Source: a virus | Length of the DNA: 32,055 nt | IMG/VR virus record: IMGVR_UViG_3300032053_000309 | Location: 1 to 32,055 of that record | Direction: 5' to 3' (one strand) | Notes under the pieces: generated by a model | The model's input: only the letters and a program-made list of their open reading frames with translations | Told to the model about the DNA's origin: nothing | The model's database searches: none | In this document: positions 18,401-24,178 of the stretch, one piece after another | Position numbering within the stretch: position 1 is the first letter of the stretch | Layout: each line of letters starts with the position of its first letter | Translations under genes and position numbers: made by a program

Positions 18401-18918
18401 AGGGGCAAGTGCGACTTGCTCGCCCCGTACTGCATCTCGAAGACCTTCTTGTCAGGATGAAAGACAACGTCGAACGACGAGCGTCCAGCGACATTCATCC
18501 GACTCTCGAGCTCACCGTTACGACGGCGCTTCGTGTAAACGCCCGGCTTCAACTGCCACTGGTTATCGACCTGGTACTCCTGGCTACCTGACGGACCGGC
18601 CACGATGTAGCTGTATCGACTCGTCATCTTCGGGATCTCAGCGATCCGAATTCGCTTCGAGTCGATGACTTTGCCCGTTTCATTGTCCTTGAGCGTCAGG
18701 TGCGCGAAGACAGGTACCGACCAGCTCTCCCCACTGACCTTCGCCTTGTGCTGCCCGCGGAGATCGTCGGGATGTAGATCATCTTTCACCTCGAGATTGT
18801 CGAGGTAGAGCGATTGTACTTTCCCCTGAATGCGGCCGCCGGGGAAGTGGCTCTCGATTCCTTCGAGAACGCGCTTCTGAAAGTGATCGAAGGCTTCCGC
18901 CGGATTGAGATGGGCCAA
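12427..18918 (-). CDS. Single-chain beta-beta' DNA-dependent RNA polymerase, 2163 aa
   Basis: One ORF carries RpoB-like then RpoC-like domains. Beta signatures: TPEG (395-398), KGYNFEDG (640-647), GDKMAGRYGNKG (779-790) and GGQSMG (934-939), the last matching the GGQRFGEM region. Beta' signatures: GGLFDEK then RIELAEP (1063-1087), RPVSQLPSGDLKYADVNGLY, the active-site loop NADFDGD (1410-1416, Mg-binding Asp1412/1414/1416), zinc-site Cys1774 (DCGT), 1836, 1843 and 1846, and the trigger-loop region GVISAHTVGE to SFHTGG (1863-1886). All catalytic elements are intact, so the enzyme should be active. The first beta' zinc ribbon (normally between GGLF and the IELA motif) is absent. The chain is shorter than E. 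coli beta plus beta' (about 2750 aa). It starts at TTG with AGAGGTAAGAAC upstream. No alpha, omega or sigma gene is in the window. Confidence 0.96.
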   Translation of the reverse strand: MAHLNPAEAFDHFQKRVLEGIESHFPGGRIQGKVQSLYLDNLEVKDDLHPDDLRGQHKAKVSGESWSVPVFAHLTLKDNETGKVIDSKRIRIAEIPKMTSRYSYIVAGPSGSQEYQVDNQWQLKPGVYTKRRRNGELESRMNVAGRSSFDVVFHPDKKVFEMQYGASKSHLPLYPLLKTMGVSDDDLTKSWGKEIFDANKNMRGAAGAVERFYKVSRKSTAPSKEVAEQHLVDTMLSSRLRPDSTSITLGKPYDHVSGEVLHKATEKLLKVHGGHPEDDRDSLIFKDLRTVGDFAHDFLRNAGKVISSRAQRQVNKATSVRDVVKFDLFNEPIKHTFHKNMASRVASQINPVEMVSSSMQTTIMGPGGIQSEQSVNNEAKFVNPSHLGFLDPINTPEGEKTGVTLRLPIGVKKVGNEPRIHLYNTLTGKTDLVSPGEFMSARVVLPDQVRWEGGKPVPLHDTVKMSGQGNKIVDGKFSDAHYVMRHSSQLFNMTSNLIPFLGNTSGNRASMASRHIEQSISLLHREAPLVQVHSGVVTKGIESFEGLLGKQASHAAPTNGKVLEIRKDGIIIQDEKGAHHEVQLYNNYPVNDTKSVLHSTPLVKVGDTVKAGQTIADTNYSRNGTLALGTNLRVGYIPFKGYNFEDGIVISQSAAAKLSSEHLHKDHLQLDRDITVNKRKFQIQHPGLFSRLQLEKVGDEGIVRIGQKVSPGDPLVLATKPYQIKDRSGLSAIRRSMSGAHTDKSMRWDSDFEGDVVDVHHAGDKITVHVRTIEPMQVGDKMAGRYGNKGIVTKILEDKEMPHTTDGKHIEVALNPSGVPGRMNVGQVLETAIAKIAKKTGKPYLVKNFEPETDHLQRVKDLLKEHGIPDTEEVIDPHTKQSLGKAMVGPQYMMKLVHQVDKKLSVRSGMAMPGMRNNEHYDLNLQPSSGGGTGGQSMGVLGMYAMLAHGAKANIREMQTWKSEGPDPQTNPDKRWASQHNQVWAAIQTGAPLPTPTPTFAFRKFEDMLRASGVNMEKKGHNFILSPMTDGQVKAMAPNVLTKPMDLLYAKNTKDGDLRPRPGGLFDEKLTGGHQGRKWSRIELAEPLPNPVFESAIQSLTGLKKKDYASIIHGEKAVTAKGALVNIGEGTTGGGAIKMLLDKIDVAKELPTAHNTLKIAKGPKVDAALKRVKFLQALDQLKLRPSEAYVLHNLPVLPPVMRPVSQLPSGDLKYADVNGLYSEFAKINEKLKDPILTRHLTDENKKDLRREYYDGVKGLMGVGIPYDDVKQKGLLHQIAGGIPKNGFFQETLMNRRQDLTMRSTIIPEPALGLDEVGIPRAAALDLFKPFVVKKLWEMGAVKTPMGGDTAALLDKKPRAVWDALEKVMAERPVLMKRDPALHKYSVQAFKARLSPGSAVQIHPLVTGGYNADFDGDTMSIFVPISHEAVEEARKMFPSNNLLAESTGKVVYQPTLESALGLYKLSRVNHGAAVHKFDNPGHAIDHLRNGKMHVNDRIHIPGGETTAGRILLAATLPEDKKGGTQLQKNILHDLKTTVDRKGLDTLLTGLAKEHTADYGTVVNRLKDMGNGAAFGTVVLPHLPQGHAFRFDSIKGYPGASLDPKLSISIPVGTHTLGLNDFTPDTAVRNHVLGATQKKVDAIYADKKLPLHEQDRQSILLWNSADGEMKKQHIAKAQKDPSNLFLMHEAGVKPGWEQYKQMVLAPMLFQDSESKTLPTPVTKSYSEGLDVAGYWNQMPGARRGAVMKVQEVQEPGYMSKLLMNNMMHLLVNNHDCGTTHGVALSVNEPDVHDRHLAQDFKAGDLHFKAGDIVTPDMMSKIRRSNQNAKIVVRSPLKCEEEKGLCQKCVGLSATGTHHPLGTNIGVISAHTVGERAVQLTLKSFHTGGVVEAGGKKNLLNSFARFQQLAKLEDTISNAATLSMQSGKIDKIDHHGTGTDVWIGKEKHFVGKDTGGNSLLKDLPHATLDPAYVAWTPPVVGMHVEAGQHLSDPNRTILNPHDLYRATKSIDQVQNHLASEIYKLYKDEHIKRRSVEVMVKSMSNLTKVHDPGDHPSVLRGEFRPTSVVQKMNAELVQQGKRPIEHEPVLKGVEYMPLELQEDWMAKMQHRELRSTLLEASANLGISNIHSMHPVPAIAYGAELGLTSADAKKPGLHHLHDVPKHYY

Positions 18919-19013
18919 GTTCTTACCTCTTCAGAGTTGCTCGCAGAGTACCGCACGCCTGGAAAAGGGCGCAAGCAATACGCCCTACGGGGGATAAGAC
19001 TTCTGACAGTGTA
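18919..19013. promoter_or_regulatory. Divergent intergenic region between RNA polymerase gene and plus-strand island
   Basis: These 95 bases separate the polymerase start (minus) from the 41-aa gene (plus), so transcription in at least one direction probably starts in or near here. I see no convincing sigma70 -35/-10 pair. The stretch contains the polymerase ribosome binding site at its left end and a weak 5-bp stem (GGGCG...CGCCC). A promoter for the phage polymerase would not be recognisable by eye. Confidence 0.3.
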
Positions 19014-19139
19014 GTGCCCTCATTCAAAGAAGAAAAAGTGGAACCCAACGGCAACAGCGGGGCGGAGTTCGAGAAGTACGTCGACAGCTTGTTCAACCCG
19101 ATCGAGGCTGAGGAGCCGGAAGAACAAGAAGAAGAGTAA
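19014..19139 (+). CDS. Small acidic protein, 41 aa
   Basis: A GTG at 19014 opens a 41-codon frame ending TAA at 19137-19139. The product is strongly acidic (VPSFKEEKVEPNGNSGAEFE at the start, EAEEPEEQEEE at the end) with a short amphipathic centre YVDSLFNPI. It is the first gene of the plus-strand island and lies 3 bases before the next start. No Shine-Dalgarno sequence is clear. Acidic small phage proteins sometimes act as DNA mimics or as host-protein binders, but nothing here shows that. Confidence 0.45.
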   Translation: MPSFKEEKVEPNGNSGAEFEKYVDSLFNPIEAEEPEEQEEE

Positions 19140-19142
19140 CTC

Positions 19143-19358
19143 GTGAGCAACCGCAAAGTCTTCTGGTGGGCGTTCATCGCAGGTGCGTTGAACGGAATAC
19201 TAATTGGAATTCGAGAGCTGCTTAGTGAGGATCGCAGCAATGCTTCTGAATCCGTACACGGACCAGCACCGGGTTCGCCCAATCCCGGGGACGCGTCTGC
19301 TGGAGGACATGATCGGACTAGTGGGGGAGGAGGTGAGGGATCCAAAAGAGCCGTATAA
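19143..19358 (+). CDS. Possible small membrane protein, up to 71 aa
   Basis: A GTG start 3 bases after the 41-aa gene gives a basic N-terminus (SNRKV), then one hydrophobic helix FWWAFIAGALNGILIGI, then a charged RELLSEDR. This is the classic layout of a single-pass membrane protein. After about residue 32 the frame overlaps the next gene by 119 bases and becomes Gly/Ser/Pro-rich, as expected from an out-of-frame reading of that gene. The overlap lowers confidence. The membrane segment itself is outside the overlap and is the best reason to keep the gene. Confidence 0.42.
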   Translation: MSNRKVFWWAFIAGALNGILIGIRELLSEDRSNASESVHGPAPGSPNPGDASAGGHDRTSGGGGEGSKRAV

Positions 19359-19830
19359 GCGGTGGAGGATTCAGTCGACCTTCGCTCCCCTTCGTGGGCG
19401 TGTACTCGGCGGCATCCGCGTGAAGCTCATCGACCAGAAGGGCTTCATCACCTTCTGTAACCAGCGGGACCTCGAAGTCGTGCTTGGTCTCGAGGCACCC
19501 GGCAATTGGTGCGTCTGGGCGGGGCATAAGTACGTCGACCCGGAAGACCGGAGTTGGATCGGTTTCTGTGCCGACGAGGACGATCTCCTCGACGACCTGC
19601 AGGAACGTGAGCTGAACCTTCGAGGAACTACCCCTGGAGGCGTTCTAACTGCCCCCCTAGAACTACAGAGGAGAATACACATAGAAGAAAAAGTAGATGT
19701 AGAAGAGTTGTTCATATTCGTCTGGGACTTCGACCCCGATACCGGGTTTTTTCCGGACATGAGACTTGAAACGATCGAGAAGCGCTGGTCTCGCGTGCAA
19801 AGGGAAAAGGTGAGATGGAACCGGATCTGA
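19240..19830 (+). CDS. Phage protein of unknown function, 196 aa
   Basis: The ATG at 19240 (MLLNPYTDQHRVRPIPGTRL) has GAGG 9 bases upstream; a TTG at 19204 is the only longer option. The product is a soluble, mixed alpha/beta protein with several Trp and aromatic clusters (GNWCVWAGHKYVDPEDRSW) and acidic patches (ADEDDLLDDLQE). The central part, with GRVLGGIRVKLIDQKGFITF, looks like short beta strands around a small domain. There are no catalytic motifs I recognise. Its stop overlaps the start of the following Cys-rich gene by 16 bases, so the two are probably translationally coupled. Confidence 0.75.
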   Translation: MLLNPYTDQHRVRPIPGTRLLEDMIGLVGEEVRDPKEPYKRWRIQSTFAPLRGRVLGGIRVKLIDQKGFITFCNQRDLEVVLGLEAPGNWCVWAGHKYVDPEDRSWIGFCADEDDLLDDLQERELNLRGTTPGGVLTAPLELQRRIHIEEKVDVEELFIFVWDFDPDTGFFPDMRLETIEKRWSRVQREKVRWNRI

Positions 19831-20408
19831 CGTCCATCACGGGCGTTACCAAGCAGGTCTGCGCCCAGTGCGGGGAAGAGATTGAATTCGCCGAAGAAGT
19901 CTTTCTACTTCAGATCGTTCGGGCGCACGAGGCACATGGGCAACTCTCTCTCCATCTGGCGCTGGATGACACCGGGGACTTCTTGTACGAGCCGCACTTC
20001 ATTCACTTCAAGTGCTGGGAAGAAATACAGGAAGAGCTAGAAGAAGAGCTCGAGAACGAGCCACCGATACTCGCGGCTCGGGGGGTGATCGACTGCAAGT
20101 CCTGCGGAGGAGGAATACAACCCTCTGAAGTTCTAGGGGCACTGACCCTGGGTGAGCTGTACGTTTCAAAGCGCGCCCCAACGTCGACGGGGCGCGGTGA
20201 GGACTTCGAGGAGGGCGGAGATCCCTTCTTGTTTTGTGTCTACTGCCTCAACTTGATCAACGACAACTGGCTGGAGTTCTGGGCGGGCGGGATCTCTGAA
20301 ACCGGCGAGTGCATGGACTGCATCCAATCGCGCTGCTGGCGCTTTCGAGAGACGAGCCACGAGTGCCAGTGTCTTTGCCACACTGAAGTTCCGCCTGAAG
20401 AAGAGTAG
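19815..20408 (+). CDS. Cys-rich multi-zinc-finger protein, 197 aa
   Basis: Three Cys clusters suggest several bound zinc ions: CAQC (16-19) with a possible His64/Cys67; CKSC (94-97) with CVYC (141-144); and a dense C-terminal group including CMDC (166-169), Cys174 and CQCLCH (184-189). A highly acidic helix EEIQEELEEELENE links the first two. The arrangement recalls paired zinc ribbons or LIM-like modules used for protein or nucleic-acid binding. The start is well supported by AAAGGTGAG immediately before the ATG. It directly precedes the AAA+/VWA pair and may act with it. No named family is recognised. Confidence 0.78.
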   Translation: MEPDLTSITGVTKQVCAQCGEEIEFAEEVFLLQIVRAHEAHGQLSLHLALDDTGDFLYEPHFIHFKCWEEIQEELEEELENEPPILAARGVIDCKSCGGGIQPSEVLGALTLGELYVSKRAPTSTGRGEDFEEGGDPFLFCVYCLNLINDNWLEFWAGGISETGECMDCIQSRCWRFRETSHECQCLCHTEVPPEEE

Positions 20409-20415
20409 GTGTTCT

Positions 20416-21651
20416 ATGTCGAAGCCGTCGACTGATATGAAAGACGCAGTACGTGAGCTCGATCTCACAATGCCGCTCGAGAGGTTCTTGGCGATCTGCT
20501 TTCTGGTCCCCATGGGGGACCCGTGCGACCCCGCCTGCATCTGGGGGCTCCCCGTGATGCTGCATGGGTCACCAGGCATCGGTAAAACAGCGCGCATTCA
20601 CCAGGCCGCGCGCGCGGCTAACTTGCAGTGCAAGCCGGTCGAGCTCGGCGGTCGCCAACCGGAGGACGCGTCGGGTGCGCCCTTCCTCACGCGCGACGAC
20701 AAGCTGGTCATCGCCTGCCTCCTCAGCCCCGTGAACGAGCTCAACGAGATCGGCGAGGGTGTGCTGTTCCTCGACGAACTCACCTGCGCGCGCCCCGCGA
20801 CTCAGGGCGCGTTCCTCTCCGCTGTCCAAGAGCGGCGCGTCGGCGACACGCAGTTCTCGAATCACATCCGCATCGTTTGCGCGGGCAACCCGCCGAACGA
20901 GGCTGCTGGTGGGTACCAGCTCCAGCTCCCGATGGCGAATCGGATGGCCCATCGGGATATCCCGCCCCCGACGGTAGACGAGTACCTCCGCCATCGAATG
21001 CAGGGGACCAACAGTAAGGTAAAGAAACTCGACGGGGACATGAGCAAGATCATCAACGAGTGGCACAATGCACTTCCGATGGTGATAGGGCTCGAGGCCG
21101 GCTTCCTTCGTAGGTTCAAAAAGCATCTCTTCACGATCCCACCGATGGGCAAGGCGGATAGGGGAAAAGCGTTTCCGACACCCAGATCCCTCACCGCGGC
21201 GATGAACGCGGTGACCACCTGCCGCATCCTCGGACTAGATACGTCTCACCAGGCTGAGCTTGTAGCCGCCTGCATCGGGAACGAGGCGGCGATCGACTGG
21301 GAGACCTGGGTCAACGACGCGGACCTCCCCGACCCGCTCGACATGCTCAACAACGGGTGGAAACCAGATAAGGATCGCCTAGATCGCACACAGGCAGCCT
21401 TCTCCTCCGCCGTGGCCTACACGCTCAGTCGGCAAGACAAGAACGAACAACTACTACTGGCCCCTAAAGCCTGGAATCTCCTAAAAACACTCACTGAGGT
21501 GGGCCTCGCGGACATCGCGGTCCCCGCGGCCAGCGACCTCATACAGCGGGGGTACGGCACGAAGGCCGGCAAGGAGATCGCTGAGGTCGCGAGACCTATC
21601 TTGCTGCGCTTCGGAAACATGGGCTTCGACGACCTCATGAGGGAGAACTGA
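20416..21651 (+). CDS. MoxR-type AAA+ ATPase, 411 aa
   Basis: The protein has Walker A GSPGIGKT (51-58), Walker B VLFLDE (116-121), a sensor-1 Asn in AGNPP (158) and a likely arginine-finger region MANRM (about 173-177). Together with the LLSPVNEL and GAFLSAVQERRVGD segments these are typical of MoxR/RavA AAA+ proteins. Such ATPases form rings that remodel or insert cofactors into partner proteins, usually with a VWA-domain partner. Here that partner is encoded next, with the stop and start overlapping (TGATG), so stoichiometric co-expression is likely. A weak AGGT lies upstream of the ATG. The C-terminal half is helical and less conserved. The assignment to the superfamily is firm; the target is unknown. 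Confidence 0.92.
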   Translation: MSKPSTDMKDAVRELDLTMPLERFLAICFLVPMGDPCDPACIWGLPVMLHGSPGIGKTARIHQAARAANLQCKPVELGGRQPEDASGAPFLTRDDKLVIACLLSPVNELNEIGEGVLFLDELTCARPATQGAFLSAVQERRVGDTQFSNHIRIVCAGNPPNEAAGGYQLQLPMANRMAHRDIPPPTVDEYLRHRMQGTNSKVKKLDGDMSKIINEWHNALPMVIGLEAGFLRRFKKHLFTIPPMGKADRGKAFPTPRSLTAAMNAVTTCRILGLDTSHQAELVAACIGNEAAIDWETWVNDADLPDPLDMLNNGWKPDKDRLDRTQAAFSSAVAYTLSRQDKNEQLLLAPKAWNLLKTLTEVGLADIAVPAASDLIQRGYGTKAGKEIAEVARPILLRFGNMGFDDLMREN

Positions 21652-23024
21652 TGCCTGTCGCGCCCAACCTGCGATTGAGCTTCGACGAGAAGTTCGCGTT
21701 ATCCCGTACATTCATCCGGAGGAAGTGGCCGTACCTCATGTCAACGGTGTACGGCCTCATCTTCCGTCCGTATCCCGAGCACGAGACGATGTTCACGACC
21801 CCCGGAATGGTCCTTGCGGCGAACCCTGATTTTGTCGAGAGCCTCGAGATCGACGTACTCGCTTCCTGCATCGTTCACGAATGCTCCCACGTGCTCCGGG
21901 ACTTCTTCAGAAGAGTCGCTCTCATGGATGATCCCGCCCTGTTCAACCAGGCGGCGGACATCCCGATCAACGACTCACTCCGAGAAGCCGGGTGGAAGCT
22001 CCCGGACTTCGTGCTCTTTCACGAGACCTTCAACCTCCCTGTAGGCCTCTCGGGCGAGGAGTACTACCACCTCATGCAAAAGAACGGCATGAAAGGAGGG
22101 AGCAAGCCTAGTCAAGGCACTGGAGTTCCTGCCCCCGGAGGCAAAGGAAAAGCACCACCGCAGCGCGGCGTATGTAATGGCGCCTGCGGCGCACCGAGCC
22201 AGGACATCGCCAAGGCCCTCGACGCAAAGGGGGGACGGAGCGACGCTGACAAGAAGAGGATCATCCGGCAGACGCTGGAAGAGGTGAAGAAGTTCGCGGA
22301 TCAAAAGGGACGCGGACGTCTTCCTGGCATGTTCCAGAACCTCATCACGGAGATGGACATTGTCTCGCGGATCGAGTGGCGCTCGCGGCTGCAAGACATC
22401 GTGAGGCACACGACGGGAATCATCCTGTCGGGTGGCGACGACTTCTCCCTCCGTCACCCATCGAAGAGGTCGTACACGCGACGGCTTCTTCGACCGGGGC
22501 TCATCGACCAGCAGATGACGCCCTTCTTCATCATCGATACGTCGGGTTCAATGTCGATGCAGCAGATGCTCGAGGCTCTCGCGGAGGCGATCGCCGTCCT
22601 CGAGCAGCTCGGGATCGACATGGGGTGGTTGTGCCTCGTAGACGCGGGGGTCGCCATGGAGCCGAGGCTCATGACGCTCGCCGAGTTGCGCGGCATGACG
22701 CACTTCGCCGGGCGCGGCGGCACGGACTTCCGACCCGGCTTCGCGGCCGCGAAGAAGACGTACCCTCGGCCGGACCTCGTCATGTACTTCACGGACGGTG
22801 ACGGCTGGGCGCCTCGTGCTCCTCCCCAGGAGTTCGAGACGATCTGGTGCATCGTGCCGCGTTCGCACTACGTGAGGCGGCCGGCGAAGTGGGGACACGT
22901 CGTGATCATCAGCGATGACCCGAAGCAGCCGAACGAGGAGAATCTCGCAGCTCCGTACTTGCCCCCTCCGGAACCAGGAGAAGAAGTAGACGCGGACGAA
23001 GGTCTCGACGACGAAGAGCTGTAG
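21651..23024 (+). CDS. HExxH metallopeptidase-like/VWA domain protein, 457 aa
   Basis: The N-terminal region carries a zinc-binding HECSH (76-80, HExxH) followed by NQAADIPIND (about 99-108), as in the DUF2201/COG3864 putative metal-dependent peptidases. A linker rich in Gly, Pro and Lys spans about 150-220. The C-terminal VWA domain has a complete MIDAS: DTSGS (296-300), Thr358 in GRGGTDF, and TDGDG (381-385). The tail is acidic. VWA proteins of this type work with MoxR-like ATPases as adaptor or substrate, and the ATPase gene is directly upstream with overlapping stop and start. Whether the HExxH site is catalytic cannot be judged. A strong terminator follows 24 bases after the stop. Confidence 0.9.
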   Translation: MPVAPNLRLSFDEKFALSRTFIRRKWPYLMSTVYGLIFRPYPEHETMFTTPGMVLAANPDFVESLEIDVLASCIVHECSHVLRDFFRRVALMDDPALFNQAADIPINDSLREAGWKLPDFVLFHETFNLPVGLSGEEYYHLMQKNGMKGGSKPSQGTGVPAPGGKGKAPPQRGVCNGACGAPSQDIAKALDAKGGRSDADKKRIIRQTLEEVKKFADQKGRGRLPGMFQNLITEMDIVSRIEWRSRLQDIVRHTTGIILSGGDDFSLRHPSKRSYTRRLLRPGLIDQQMTPFFIIDTSGSMSMQQMLEALAEAIAVLEQLGIDMGWLCLVDAGVAMEPRLMTLAELRGMTHFAGRGGTDFRPGFAAAKKTYPRPDLVMYFTDGDGWAPRAPPQEFETIWCIVPRSHYVRRPAKWGHVVIISDDPKQPNEENLAAPYLPPPEPGEEVDADEGLDDEEL

Positions 23025-23047
23025 CCAGAAACAGAAGAAGTCACTGG

Positions 23048-23086
23048 GCCCTTAGCTTGAGTAAAACTCAGGCTAAGGGCTTTTTT
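23048..23086 (+). terminator. Intrinsic terminator after the AAA+/VWA operon
   Basis: A 14-bp stem (arms 23048-23061 and 23067-23080, one G-T mismatch-type pair) closes a five-base TAAAA loop and is followed by six T residues at 23081-23086. This is a textbook rho-independent terminator for plus-strand transcription and marks the end of the 19014-23024 island. Confidence 0.93.
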
Positions 23087-23103
23087 ATTGGGAGATGAAT
23101 TAC

Positions 23104-23622
23104 ATGAGACTGATCAGGTGGTCCTTCCAGAACATTCACATGCCGATGATGGAGGATGAAAACCATGAACTTTGGTGTACTAGCCGAATGTTGTGCGACG
23201 CGTTGTCGATAGACAGTAAGGCGTTACAAGCTACTTACCTCCGGCACGAGGACGAGTTCTCCAACCTTACCGCTGCAAATTGCAGTGCTAAGAAGTTCCT
23301 TCAGGAAAACAAGGTAGAATTTGGGCTCACCCGAGTGCGTAGTGCTATGCGCCTTTGGAATGAGGACGACATGCTCTCCTTCGCCATCCTGAGTAAATCG
23401 GAGGTATCTCGAGAGTTTCGCACACACCTGAGAAAGTTCATCAAGGAGAACGCCAGGCATGGCTACGTCACTCGAGACGAGCATGACGCCCTCGCTTCGA
23501 GGTTTAGCGCGCTAGAAGAGCTCGTTCTTCGGGCGCGTCCAGCGCTAGAAGAAGCTGCCTCTGCAGCGGGTTCCGCGCTCAACTCGCACAAGAAGACTCG
23601 GGCTCTTCGTCTCGTCAAATAG
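23104..23622 (+). CDS. BRO-N/antirepressor-like protein, 172 aa
   Basis: The N-terminal ~110 residues follow the layout of phage antirepressor/BRO-N proteins: WSFQNIHMPMMEDENHELWC, then a TSRMLCDALSID helix, then MRLWNEDDMLSFAILSKSEV and FRTHLRKFIKENA. The match is by pattern only. The C-terminus is a coiled-coil-like helix (ALASRFSALEELVLRARPAL) with a basic end. BRO-N proteins bind DNA and often regulate phage genes. Two ATGs are available: at 23095 GGGAG touches the codon, while at 23104 it lies 9 bases upstream, so I prefer 23104. The gene is flanked by terminators at 23048-23086 and 23632-23662. Confidence 0.75.
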   Translation: MRLIRWSFQNIHMPMMEDENHELWCTSRMLCDALSIDSKALQATYLRHEDEFSNLTAANCSAKKFLQENKVEFGLTRVRSAMRLWNEDDMLSFAILSKSEVSREFRTHLRKFIKENARHGYVTRDEHDALASRFSALEELVLRARPALEEAASAAGSALNSHKKTRALRLVK

Positions 23623-23631
23623 TAGAAGCTG

Positions 23632-23662
23632 AAAGAAGGGACCCCAAAGGTCCCTTCTTTTT
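23632..23662 (+). terminator. Intrinsic terminator after the BRO-like gene
   Basis: Arms 23632-23643 and 23649-23660 (core GAAGGGACC/GGTCCCTTC) close a CCAAA loop and run into five T residues ending at 23662. It lies ten bases after the BRO-like stop codon. It could also partly block minus-strand readthrough from the portal operon, although the U-tract on that strand is poor. Confidence 0.9.
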
Positions 23663-23744
23663 AGCCCCGACATCCCCTGCACGCGACATCGAAACCCGAG
23701 CCTACGATCCCTCATCGGTTTCGCTCGGTTTTCTTGGATTCAAG

Positions 23745-24128
23745 TCAACGCGCGACGGACTGCTCGTACGAGACAGCCGCGAGCGCCTTCGCTTCCTCTT
23801 CCTCGTCCGGCCACGCCCAGCACATCCCGACGAACGGGTACGTGCCCTGCTGACGACCGTAACCACAAGAGGTCTGCCGTTCGACCTGCCGGCCATACGG
23901 ATCCTTCTTCTCAACATCCCCCGAGACGTACACGACGTTGCAGCAGGGCATCCAGACCGGGTCCGTACGCCCCGACTTCTGGTTGGCCTCGTCCGTGAAC
24001 TGCTGCTTCTCCGCCACCGTCTGCCCGTCCGGCCCCCCGTGGAACCAGTTGGTGACGATGGCGTCGTGCGCGACGCGCAAGCTGTCGAAGAAGATGACCC
24101 GACAACCGATCTTGAACGCTCGTTCCAT
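23745..24128 (-). CDS. Small protein downstream of portal, 127 aa
   Basis: The ATG at 24128 gives MERAFKIGCRVIFFDSLRVA. An in-frame GTG at 24182 overlapping the portal stop would add an 18-residue low-complexity tail (145 aa) and cannot be excluded. The product looks like a compact beta-rich domain: KIGCRVIFFDSLRVAHDAIV, a His-Gly loop (NWFHGGPDG), and MPCCNVVYVSGDVEKKDPYG. Four Cys residues and several Trp are present. It is the last gene of the portal operon. A small head or connector accessory is possible from position alone; the family is not recognised. Confidence 0.75.
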   Translation of the reverse strand: MERAFKIGCRVIFFDSLRVAHDAIVTNWFHGGPDGQTVAEKQQFTDEANQKSGRTDPVWMPCCNVVYVSGDVEKKDPYGRQVERQTSCGYGRQQGTYPFVGMCWAWPDEEEEAKALAAVSYEQSVAR

Positions 24129-24178
24129 GATGCCCTGCCCTTTCGCGGCTTCGGTGCCGCGTGCAGGAGATGTCCTCC

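Noticed and set aside
18910-19014. Plus-strand 34-aa ORF (MGQVLTSSEL...) whose stop overlaps the GTG of the 41-aa gene
   Set aside because: It begins antisense to the polymerase start, lacks a ribosome binding site and has no protein-like features. The TAGTG overlap alone is too weak.
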